The notes below the pieces were generated by a model. The model did not search any database. It saw only the letters and a program-made list of their open reading frames with translations, and was not told the DNA's origin. The translations under genes and the position numbers were made by a program. A stretch of 64,000 nucleotides of DNA from contig NC_134029.1 in NCBI RefSeq assembly GCF_964204645.1, positions 11,770,850 through 11,834,849 on the forward strand. The letters are read 5' to 3'. Each line of letters begins with the position of its first letter. Position 1 is the first letter of the stretch. Positions 12,189 to 21,700 of this stretch are shown piece after piece. The stretch is from Tubulanus polymorphus (lineage: Eukaryota > Nemertea > Palaeonemertea > Tubulaniformes > Tubulanidae).

Positions 12189-12278
12189 CTTAAAATATTC
12201 ATGTAAATGAATAACATTTAAATTGACAGATTATTCAATATAAAAGTGTAAGCTCTTATAGAATAGATATATAAATAG

Positions 12279-12890
12279 TTATTTTATAAATTTATATTCA
12301 TATGGAAATTGTAGTCTCAGTAATAATTTTGAACCTTTATTATTCTTTAATTTATTCATATATTCATCATGTAATTCAGTAGGTATAATTTGATTTTCTT
12401 CCAATGATTGTTGCATAGATTTTTTATCTTTGTTATAAAATAAAGCTAAAAATCTTATATTCTCCCTAAAGTCTTTAACAATTGAATTATATTTTTGATT
12501 TAAAACCCATGTTGTTATCCCATAATGTCTCCCAGAGAAAGCTAAATAACATAACTCACTTTCTCTCACTTTTGAATCGTGTAAATTTGCGCAATCATCT
12601 ATAATGAATAATGTATTTGATCCTTTATAAGTATCAATTGCTATTTTAATACAATTATCTAAATTTTCTTTTTCTGTTTTAGGATCTAATATAATAAACT
12701 TTTTCATCTCAACTATATCTCTATTATATGTTTTATTCATTTCATAAGTGGGGCAGAATAATATTATATTATCAAAATGATTCTTATAAATAGTTTCTAA
12801 CAAATCTAATATGAAATGTGTTTTACCACAGTTTGTTACTCCAGTAACTAACATATTATGCGGTTCAAATATAAATAAATCTTTATTCAT
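12279..12890 (-). CDS. ATP: A32/FtsK-like genome packaging ATPase (copy B)
   Basis: The packaging ATPases of Polintons and large DNA viruses pump the genome into preformed capsids. The 203-aa protein has Walker A GVTNCGKTHF at residues 17-26 and Walker B TLFIIDDC at about 93-100, followed by a sensor-like region with LCYLAFSGRHYGITTW. The length is typical for the compact Polinton enzyme. The ATG overlaps the end of the integrase frame (12883-12890), so the two genes form a tight pair read leftward. AATAAATG at the start matches the element's start motif. The frame is open throughout, and this is one of the best preserved genes here. The copy C counterpart has lost its Walker A half. Confidence 0.88.
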   Translation of the reverse strand: MNKDLFIFEPHNMLVTGVTNCGKTHFILDLLETIYKNHFDNIILFCPTYEMNKTYNRDIVEMKKFIILDPKTEKENLDNCIKIAIDTYKGSNTLFIIDDCANLHDSKVRESELCYLAFSGRHYGITTWVLNQKYNSIVKDFRENIRFLALFYNKDKKSMQQSLEENQIIPTELHDEYMNKLKNNKGSKLLLRLQFPYEYKFIK

Positions 12891-13994
12891 TTATTCTTTT
12901 AATTTTACTAGATAAAATCCATTCATTAAATTTATCATCGTATCCTTTATATTTCACCAAAGAATATTTTTTTCCTTTAAGAGTTTTTGTTTTCAATACT
13001 TTTTCTATTATGTATTCTATTTCATCTGGATTTGGTAGAAGTGATAATTCTTGTTCATAGAAATAACCTAATATTTCTTCATCATTTAGATCTTCTAGTT
13101 TATAAACAAAAGGTTTAGTTAAAATTATCTTTTTAATCTTGAATATTTCTTCTGTAAAATTAGGGGTATAACCTTTATAAAATGTTTTTCTATATTTAGA
13201 TATTCTTACGTGTTGTCCAATTTTAAATTTGGTTCACCGAAATCATGTGTAACAAACGCTCCATATAAATTATTCCAAACTATTTCCGAATTATCTTCTT
13301 TTCTAGCTTGTATAGGTTTCATATTTATAGAACTATGTTTAGAATTATTATAACCTTTCACTGAATCATCTAACACATCGATATATTTATATGTTTCATT
13401 ATCAGTAAAATATTTCTACATTCTAGTTTTCAATGTTTTATTAAATCTTTCTATAATAGATGCTTTTTTATCTGAGTGTGTTGAAAAATATTCTACATCG
13501 TTATCAGATAATAGTTTTTAAAAATGTTTGTTATAAAATTCCTTACCTTCATCAAATTGTATCTTATCTGGAATAGCTTCTTTAAATATTGATTTAAAAG
13601 CATTTGTAACTTCTATTCCAGTTTTATTTTTGATTGGAATTGACCATGCGTATCTACTGAATATGTCTATAACATTCAGTATCCAGAAATATCCTTTGTT
13701 GTGTTCTTCTAAGTTCTTCATGTCAATTAAATCTGCTTGCCATTGTTGATCGATATATGAAACCATAACTTTTCTTGTTAAATAAGTTTTATCCATTTTC
13801 TTGTGGATTTGATATGTTGGTTGATTTTGTAACCATGATTTCAATTCACTATATTTTATATCACCGTGTGGGTGCCGCACGGCACCATTTTCATTATCAG
13901 ATTTAATTTTATTCCATAATTCTGAAATACTAGAATATGATACTTCACTTTCTGGGTTATAATATAAATCTCTTAAATATTGTTCTTTTTTCAT
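12883..13994 (-). pseudogene. INT: Retroviral-type integrase with chromodomain (copy B), broken
   Basis: Polinton integrases insert the element into host DNA using an RNase H-fold D,D,E core. D88 lies in QADLIDMK, D148 in KIQFDEGKEF, and the glutamate in IIERFN further on. The carboxy-terminal part carries a chromodomain-like stretch (YSLVKYKGYDDKFNEWI, 12905-12965), expected to read histone marks. Breaks: an in-frame TAA after residue 158, a TAG where copy C has a tryptophan (MWKYF), and a one-base frame loss near 13230. The AVRHPHGD segment (about 13865-13890) is encoded by a GC-rich palindrome absent from the copy C integrase. It is read leftward and overlaps the ATPase start. Confidence 0.85.
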
Positions 13995-14000
13995 CTTATT

Positions 14001-14369
14001 TTAATCCATTAATAATAATCTTGGTTTATTTTCAATGACTTTATCATTTGACTTATTTTCTGGTATGATAGGTTTATTGTCATTGGAATCATCTTTATCA
14101 TCAGATTTGAATTTTGATTTATATATTACACCGGATAATATAATAACTGTTACTAATCCAATTGTAATATATAATTTATAATTACTTCCAGCATTAGAAG
14201 AATCAGATGGATTATTATTTGAATCAATATCAGATAATCTCTGTGATTCATTTATATCAGTTAATTTCTTTTTCTTAGCTTGTTTTAATTCTGAAGATCT
14301 TTTACCCAATTCTCTTGCCCATATAATTTGTTTCTCGGATCTAGGCTTCTTCTTAACGCTATCACTCAT
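14001..14369 (-). CDS. Small single-pass membrane protein (copy B)
   Basis: A 122-aa protein of unknown function. A basic amino-terminus (VKKKPRSEKQIIWARELGKR) and an acidic/Ser/Asn-rich linker precede one membrane segment at about 66-83 (LYITIGLVTVIILSGVIY) and a charged tail. The basic start is shared with the copy C protein at 48217-48601 (VKKKPRSPKQIEWSRQLE), which also has one membrane segment, so the family is real. The start overlaps the end of the upstream 200-aa gene (14362-14369), indicating co-expression. A role as a minor virion membrane protein is inference. Confidence 0.7.
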   Translation of the reverse strand: MSDSVKKKPRSEKQIIWARELGKRSSELKQAKKKKLTDINESQRLSDIDSNNNPSDSSNAGSNYKLYITIGLVTVIILSGVIYKSKFKSDDKDDSNDNKPIIPENKSNDKVIENKPRLLLMD

Positions 14370-14964
14370 TTATTTTAGTTAATTTTTGTTCTGATTCATT
14401 TTCTGTTTCACTGTTTGGTTGTAGTACATCTGTTTCGTTCTTACCTGATTTATATTCCATAGGCTTGATGTTCGAAAATGTTATGACGCCAGTAGAAATT
14501 AATGTCATAACCGATCCTAATTGAAATGAAGCATAACCAACCCATTTTTGTAATTCAGTCATAACTAAGTAGTCATTTTTCAAATCACTATATAATTTAT
14601 TTTCATCATCAATTGGTATTAACTGGTTACATAACTGAGAATAACATTTGACAATACCATCTGAAATAGAATCATTTATTCTAGCTAATCTAGCTTCTTC
14701 ATAAATCTTAAAATATTTTATTACTTTATCGGGTTTCATAGCATCTAATTCTTGAAAAGTAATAATTCTATTTAAAAACTCCTTAGTTTTTCCACCGGCA
14801 ATCAATAGTTCTAGATGATGCTTAAAATATAAGTAGTATTCATAATCAATATTGTTATTAACTTGAATAGAATTAGAAACAACTGTATCTTTATTATCAC
14901 TAATACCCAAATCATCTAATGTTTTTTCAATATCAATACTATTCTTACTCGATTTCTTTGACAT
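14362..14964 (-). CDS. Conserved 200-aa Polinton protein of unknown function (copy B)
   Basis: Not recognised. The amino-terminus has IEKTLDDLGIS, conserved in copy C (IEKTLDDLGIT), followed by YEYYLYFKHHLELLIAGGK, also conserved. A mildly hydrophobic segment lies at about 142-165 (GYASFQLGSVMTLISTGVIT), followed by an acidic tail. The ATG sits in AATATAAATG, fitting the start motif of the element. Its stop overlaps the start of the membrane protein gene downstream, an arrangement kept in copy C. Confidence 0.7.
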   Translation of the reverse strand: MSKKSSKNSIDIEKTLDDLGISDNKDTVVSNSIQVNNNIDYEYYLYFKHHLELLIAGGKTKEFLNRIITFQELDAMKPDKVIKYFKIYEEARLARINDSISDGIVKCYSQLCNQLIPIDDENKLYSDLKNDYLVMTELQKWVGYASFQLGSVMTLISTGVITFSNIKPMEYKSGKNETDVLQPNSETENESEQKLTKINE

Positions 14965-14989
14965 TTATATTACAGAAATTTAATAAGAA

Positions 14990-16110
14990 AAATATAATAA
15001 GTATTCTTCAAATGATACTAGTATCTCTTTAGATTAATACTAGCTTAGTTAAAGGTAAAGAATTTTAGTATTAGTTATTGTTTTTTTAGTATTTTTTTAT
15101 TTGTGATATAAAGTATTCTTTTGAAAAGAAAATATTAAAAAAACAATAACTAATACTAGCTAGTTGAAGATATGTAATTTTAAATACTTTTTATTTAAAT
15201 TAGGATTTAGATTATCTCACTACTATTGTTTATCTATTAGGAGCAGTAATTATAACTGTCCAGATAAGTCATTTCGGATTCTTGATCTCATCTAAATCCT
15301 AAAACTGAAAATAAATTCAAAGAAACGACTGGTGGAAATACTATTTTATAAACACACATATATTTTATTCTACAATCATTATCGATTTCCACATTCCAAG
15401 CCGCTCCTGAGAGGAGCGGTAAGGTATGCGTGGAATGCAGGAATCAATAAAATACAATACAACATCTGTCACTGTGTGTCATTAACAACAGCTTAATGAC
15501 GCAATTGAAATTCCGGCAAACGTAATGCATTGAAAGCCTATACAGTATGGCTAAACTGCTACAGTCTCATGAGTTGAAATATCCATTATTTCTGATTCCA
15601 CATCCATCTATCTTCACTTTCTTGATTCAATAGCCTTCATTTTGTTATCTAAAAGATAAATATCTAACGTAGAATAAAACTAACTTGAAGTTGTAGTTGT
15701 AAAATATTAATTACAGCACTTAAACATAACCATTTGTGGAGCATCTTACCAGGATAAGTTTTACATGTTTAACGTTTCCCAACGCCTTAATAACAACAAA
15801 AACAGTACTTACATTTATAACTGTAAACTCCTAAAATTGTGTTTATAGAGAGAATATCCTATACGTTCCTATGCTTATGTGCTGCGCGTTTATAACTGCC
15901 AGTTATTCACTAGCTAAACACTGTCTGGTGCAACAGATGTTCCTTCCTTTGTAATATAATTGATTAATCCTGTTCAACTGAAATAGCACATTCGATCAAT
16001 ATTCAAATGAGATACACCCTATTCAACTGAATATAACGTGCGACAGATGCTTTTGTAAACAACCTAATACAATTACATACAGGCGGTTTGACATAGATCG
16101 AGAGTAACCG
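14990..16110. other. Non-coding region of Polinton B with inverted repeats
   Basis: About 1.1 kb without a gene. At 15030-15190, TTAGTATTAGTTATTG and its inverse CAATAACTAATACTAG flank an A/T core, with CTAGCTAGTTGAAG nearby. Positions 15200-15300 hold AGGATTTAGAT and its inverse ATCTAAATCCT around a block shared with copy C (15215-15285). A perfect GC-rich hairpin, CCGCTCCTGAGAGGAGCGG, lies at 15401-15419. The rest (15440-16110) shows nothing clear. The composition at 15440-16110 is less AT-rich than the flanking genes, so it may be inserted DNA. Confidence 0.6.
15215..15285. repeat. Non-coding block shared by Polinton copies B and C
   Basis: CTCACTAC, TTGTTTATCTA, GAGCA and then TGTCCAGATAAGTCATTTCG occur in the same order, inverted, at 48121-48188 in copy C. 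Retention in non-coding DNA between two divergent copies suggests function (promoter, origin or packaging signal) or a small mobile repeat; the sequence alone does not decide. Confidence 0.6.
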
Positions 16111-16123
16111 GTTTTCTAAGCGT

Positions 16124-16771
16124 TTAACATTCAACGTATTTTTCATTATGTGTTGAGTTCCATAATTCAACAAATGTCTTTGCTTTATCCAGTTGATCTA
16201 AATATAACTGTATATCTAGTTTATTAGATTTAATTATGTTTTCCTTCTTTTCTAAAGGTCTTTTCCAGCTCCATATTAGCTTCTTATTGTATTCATCATT
16301 CATGTCAAATTTAGAAATCGGCAACACATGATCAATATGAAAGTATTCACCATAATTATCTATATTCATTTTATCATCGAATTGAAATATAATCCATGAT
16401 TTGAGAAATTCATCAGAACAACCCAATAGATTAGATAGTGTTTCTGAATGTGTTTCTTTGTTGAATAATTGTGTTAATCTAGATCTTAAGCATTGTTTCA
16501 GTCTAAAATTAAGATCTGTTTGATATCTTTCTCTCATATATTCTGCCATATAATAATTATAATGTTCTATATTATCTTCTCGATATTGTTTGGTATATAG
16601 TTTAGTACAAGTTTTACAGCAATATTGAAAACCATCTTTGCTAATCTTACGCTTATTAAATTCTGTTATAGCTAATTTATCTAATTCACACTTAGAACAC
16701 TTCTTGTAGTATATGTTTATGACACCAGTGTTATTTGTAATATTTTTAGTTTGTGGTTGTTCTGGTTCCAT
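16124..16771 (-). CDS. HNH endonuclease with zinc-binding amino-terminus (copy B)
   Basis: A 215-aa protein. Cysteine pairs CSKC (25-28) and CKTC (52-55) suggest a zinc ribbon, and the HNH core is seen as FHIDHVLPISKF (144-155) with the late asparagine region RPLEKKENIIKSNK. Such enzymes nick or cut DNA with a metal ion; free-standing HNH genes are common in large DNA viruses and phages. Compared with the copy C protein (SWKNLRPLEKK), two residues (NL) are missing before RPL, which may harm the fold. The ATG lies in ATAATAAATG preceded by AAAAATATGT, the second start-motif class of this element. Whether it is a homing enzyme or has a replication role is unknown. Confidence 0.8.
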   Translation of the reverse strand: MEPEQPQTKNITNNTGVINIYYKKCSKCELDKLAITEFNKRKISKDGFQYCCKTCTKLYTKQYREDNIEHYNYYMAEYMRERYQTDLNFRLKQCLRSRLTQLFNKETHSETLSNLLGCSDEFLKSWIIFQFDDKMNIDNYGEYFHIDHVLPISKFDMNDEYNKKLIWSWKRPLEKKENIIKSNKLDIQLYLDQLDKAKTFVELWNSTHNEKYVEC

Positions 16772-17274
16772 TTATTATACATATTTTTTTACTAAATTGA
16801 TTTTAGAAGTTATTCATTTATATGTTATTCATGAATATATATGAATTATTTCAATAAAACTTTACTAACACTTTTAATGTTTAAAAATCTAACTCATACA
16901 AATATAAATATTGAAATATGTTTAAAATATACCTATGTATTAGATACCCTATTAGATACCATATTAGATACCCTAATACCTGATACCCTATTAGATACCT
17001 TAATTACTTAAAACCCCCTTTTTAAAAATAAATATTATTTATACAATTTTCAACCAATTTATTTTTATTTTTTCAACTAATATATGAATAAGTTTGAAAA
17101 TAATAAAGGTTATTTATTATTACTGAGGTTTCAATATAAATTTAAAAAAGAAATATAATTTAAGGTATTTTCAAATAATACGTATTAGATATGTATTAGA
17201 TATGTATTAAATACGTATTACATACCTTAATACTTAAAACCCCCTTTTTTATTTACTATTATTTTATACAATTT
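16772..17274. promoter_or_regulatory. Upstream region of HNH gene with block duplicated before POLB, plus minisatellites
   Basis: Positions 16795-16925 are near-identical to 36325-36440 upstream of the polymerase gene. Both contain AATTGATTTTAGAAGTT, ACTTTACTAACACTTTTAAT and AAAAATCTAACTCATACAAA. This is a good candidate for a duplicated promoter. TTAGATACC-type tandem units follow at 16935-17000, then ATTAGATATGT-type units at 17185-17225. AAAACCCCCTTTTT occurs twice (about 17010 and 17240). No gene is present. Confidence 0.65.
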
Positions 17275-18101
17275 TCAACCTTTATTACTTTTGAGTGTTA
17301 GATAATTACTTTCTGAATCACTTTCATCATCACTCTCCAATTCATCATCAGACCCTAACAATTTATTCAAATGCTCTACCGTATCTTCATAAATAATTGG
17401 TTTATTGATATACTTATTAGTCATCTCAACTATATCTTTATTTTCTGATTTAAGTTTCATAGAATCTTTAGTATCAATGCGCTTTCCTGTATTTTCATTA
17501 TTATCTTTATTAGTGTTTGCTCCTAATATTTCATTTACAATGTTTGATTCTAATTTAATAGCATCGATTAAATCTAATTCATCTTTATTAGGCGTTGCTA
17601 ATAATAAATCTTTATATAAATCGTTACCATTTACTTTTTGATTTGAAACAAACTTTGTAACATATCTAAATGGGTGTTCTATAAATTCTCTTAAACCAAC
17701 ACGTTTTATAACATTAGTAATATGTGAATTTGTATTCATATGATTATTCCAATTTGATGGAGCGTTTGAAAATTCACCTTTACAATAATCACAATAATTT
17801 CTATTTTCACTAACATTTAATATTATTGCATTATTAGATGTAGAAGGTATTACATTATTAGATGTAGAAGGTATTGCATTATTAGATGTAGAAGGTATTA
17901 CATTATTAGATGTAGAAGGTATTACATTATTATCAATTACATTACTTAAATTATCAACAACACCACTTTTATTATTATCGATTTCTATTAGTTTAGTTTT
18001 ATAAATTTTGAAAATAGGATCAAATATCAAAGCTATATTACAAGGTATTACATAATATAAACCATCATTATTTTCATGTGTATCGATGTATGGAATATGT
18101 T
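17275..18101 (-). pseudogene. C2H2-type zinc-finger protein gene, split by BEL/Pao insertion (5' end at 25276-25302)
   Basis: The open frame extends upstream of its first internal Met (18030) to the retrotransposon boundary at 18101. On the far side of the insertion, at 25276-25302, the same frame continues for nine codons up to an ATG preceded by a start-motif-like AAATATTTATTATATAA. The protein has a tandem repeat of NNVIPSTS-type octapeptides (four units, 17820-17930), one C2H2 finger (YCDYCKGEFSNAPSNW then NHMNTNSHI) and an acidic/Ser-rich tail. The repeat comes from a 24-bp DNA tandem. The function is unknown; DNA binding is inferred from the finger. The insertion lies near the amino-terminus, so no normal product is expected. 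Confidence 0.75.
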
Positions 18102-18690
18102 TGTAGCGGGCTTATTTTCCTAACCGTTTGGTTTTACTCTATTTTACTTTACGTCCGGTACTATGTCCGGTCCGGGACCGCAGTTTAGTGTGGAGTATAC
18201 GGGCGCGTGTTTAGAAAGTTCGTGACCTGCCCAATATATTAGTTTTACCCTCAGTTCTTGAGGCTTCACTGTCGGTGAGTGCATTCTCTATTGTTTGTTT
18301 AGGATGTATAGGCTATATTGACGTATGTTATTTCTGTGTAAATCTCCTGAGAGAGTTGTATCACTGGTTTTCGAGATTGGCACTCGCATGCCAGAGGCTG
18401 ATACCCTTAAGGTTATAGGACGTTTCCTGGTCTTACTAGACTTGATTATTCGTGAGTTGATTACTTAGTATTTTTCTTAGTGTGTTTTCATTTCTTGTCT
18501 TTTTAGTCAATCGTAGTTTACTGTTTGACGTCGGAGCTTGTGTGATGTCTATATGCAATGTAAAGAATGTGATCCGAGATTTGTACTCCTGAGTCTGAGA
18601 AGATTAAATAAACAAAAGCAGTAATAACACGCATATGACGGAAGCTAATTAGTGGTTTTATTAACTTAGTCAGAACTGAAGGATATTACA
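18102..18690 (+). repeat. 5' LTR of BEL/Pao element
   Basis: The LTR is 589 bp, TGTAGCGGGC to GGATATTACA. It matches the 3' LTR except for a few substitutions (for example CGGTACTATG versus CGGTACGTTG, and GATTAAATAA versus GATTAGATAA). Confidence 0.95.
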
Positions 18691-18713
18691 TTATTGACGA
18701 CAACGCCACCTAA

Positions 18714-21700
18714 GATGTCTGATACTGATGTATCAACAAAAGAACTGCAGAATGGATTGTCAGTGGAGGTGATGCCGATGGCTCAGAAACCGGTAAGATT
18801 GCCGACTTAAAGAAATCGGCCCTTGACGACCAGGATGATAGGCAGTCCATCCAGTCGTCCGTGAAAACACATGACTCTACCAAATCCAAGGCTAAGCTCG
18901 AAATAAAGCTCAAGGCACTGAAGAGACAACAAGAACTCGAGACGCGAAAGTTGCAGTTAGAGCAGGAGCAAGCCCAGCTTGACCTTCTCACCCAAATGGA
19001 ATTGGCAAGTTTAAGCGATGACGGAGATGAACGGGAAGTAAACCCGAAAGCTCCCCCATTTGAGCCAGATAAGTGCCATACACCTACGCCCCCAGGTTCG
19101 TCTACGTCGCAGGATGTCATCGCCATTGAAGGCCTGATCAACGAACTTAGAAAGCCCAAGGTGGACATCGCTAAGTTTGCCGGAGACCCGCTTCGGTATC
19201 CGAAATTCGTTCGGGAATTCACAGCGAAGGTCGTGAATTACACTAAATCTAATGCTGAGAATCTTAGTTATTTGGAGCAATATACCACCGGTGAGGCGAA
19301 CGAGGTGGTGTCGGGATTTACGTTCATGGATCCTGAGGCCGGTTACTTGGCAGCTATGACTGCGTTAAAGGAGAGATATGGTGACTCTGAGGTCATTGCG
19401 CATGCATTTATTGATAAAGCGCTTTCATGGCCCGCGATTAAACCAGACCGGCCTCGAGAATTAGATAAATTCGCGATGTTCCTTACTGAATGCAAATACG
19501 CCGTCGAGTCGCTGCAAGAAGTTAGAATTCTCGAGTACTCAGAAAATCTGAAAGGGTTAGTTTCAAAACTGCCGCGATTTCTACACGATCGATGGAGGAC
19601 GATGGTCTATTCGAACAAAGAGCGTGGTCGTTCGACAACATTTACTCAGTTAGTCGATTTCGTGCGTCGAGAGGCTCGTAAGAGTAACGACCCAGTGTAC
19701 GGTCACCAAGTATTAGATGGTGAACAAGGTAGCAAGTCTTTCGATAAGAGATACATGAAATACGATAAAGGCAAACGTGCCTATGCTACTTGTAGTACGA
19801 CGTCGGTCGGTGTCGGTAGCAGCAGCGACCCTCCCTCCCAGTGTAAACCTAAGTCCGGTTATGATAAACCATGTTTACATTGCGGTGATGAAAGGCATAA
19901 CCTACTAAATTGTGCGACGTTCGCTAACATGTCGGATTCCCAGAAAACGGAATCAATTAAGATCGCTAGACTCTGTTTCGGTTGTCTCCGTCCAAGACAC
20001 ATGAAAAAGTTCTGTAAACAACCGTTGAAATGTTTGAAATGCAATAGAAATCACGCAACGTTCATGCATTTCGAGAGACCTCTACCGCGAACAACGGCGT
20101 CTGATGAGAAAATTGGTCTATCCACGACTCGGGAGGAAACAACGAATGTAGCTTCGATAATCGGACACACCAACGATGGTTACGATTCGGGAGTTCTCGC
20201 GATTGTCCCGGTGAAAGTTGGGCTACCCAACAGCCCATACAAGGTCAGTACCTATGCGTTTTATGATGGAGGTAGTTCTGGAACACACGCAACAGAACTC
20301 ATAAAGCGAAAACTTGGAGCTACGGGACCGAAGGGCAAAATTAAATTCGACACGGTTTTCGCGCGTCATGAAGGGGATAGCTATAAAATCGGCACGCTAG
20401 TCGTCTCCGACTGGAATGAAAAAGACACGGTAAAACTGAGTAAAGTGTCTACAATGAAAGACATTCGCGTTTCAAGGTCATTTATCCCGCGTCAAGAAGA
20501 TATCGTGAAATGGCCGCACTTAGCAGACCTGGATATTCCTGACTTAGACATGGAGATCGGTCTCATTATAGGTTACAACAGTGTTGATGCATATCGGCCG
20601 ATAGAGTTGCGTCCTGGTTCCTCAGGAACACCGTTCGCTACCAAGACTAAACTTGGTTGGGTGGTTTGGGGCCTTATTAAGGACCCAGACCCACATTCGA
20701 GACCTATGTGTAACTTTATCGCTAGTTCCACGACTACGGAGAACCTAGAAAACTTAGTTGCTACGGCTATGAAATTCGACTTCCCCGAACGGCAATCCGA
20801 GGAGAAACAAGAAATGTCGGTCTTAGACAAACAGTTCATGAGTTCGATCGAAAGTTCGCTGAAGCTTAAGGACGGACACTACGAGATCGGGCTCCCACTC
20901 CGTGAAAACTGTAAATTACCGAACAATCGAAACATGGCGTTAAAGAGGCTGATGGGTGTCAAGTCGAAATTTCGAGCAGATGGAAATTACCATGATCAGT
21001 ATAAATTATTCGTGAGCGATATGATTAGGTTAGGCTACGCCGAAGTGGTTCCGGTCGAACTCAGCAATGACGAAAATGTGTGGTACTTGCCACACCACGG
21101 CGTGTACCACCCTCAAAAACCTAATAAGGTGCGCGTAGTATTCGACGCCTCAGCGAAATTTCAGGGGATTGCTTTGAATGATGTACTCTTGCAAGGCCCA
21201 GATGTCACGAATTCGTTGATTGGAGTTCTTTATCGCTTCCGCGAAGGCCAGGTGGCGCTAAAGGCCGACATCGAGAAGATGTTTTTTCAGGTACGTGTTC
21301 CCGAAAACGACCGAGATTTCTTGAGATTCTTGTGGTTCGAAGACGGTGATATAGAGAAAGGAATCGTTTGCTTGCGCATGAAAGTCCATATGTTTGGCGC
21401 CGTCAGTTCGCCAGCGTGTGCGAACATCGCCTTACAGCGTACGGCTACAGATAATGCGGCTAAATTCAGTACTGAAATCGTCAAGTCGATAGCTCGAAAC
21501 TTTTATGTCGATGATTTTCTTAAATGCCCATTCAAAATCGCCGAATCCGAAGAATTAGCCGTCAGTACACAAAACCTTTGTAGGAAAGGTGGATTCAATC
21601 TTACGAAATGGTCATCGAACAAGAGCACTGCGTTAAATAGTATTCCCCCAGATGATCGGGTTGATGAAACTAAACAAGAGGACTCAGTCTTAGGGATGAA

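Noticed and set aside
14990-15190. Rho-independent-type terminators (hairpin plus T-run)
   Set aside because: The organism is eukaryotic and the inverted repeats are too AT-rich and widely spaced to call terminators.
16935-17230. Short spaced repeats resembling a CRISPR array
   Set aside because: Units are direct TTAGATACC-type tandem words with no unique spacers of constant size, in animal DNA.
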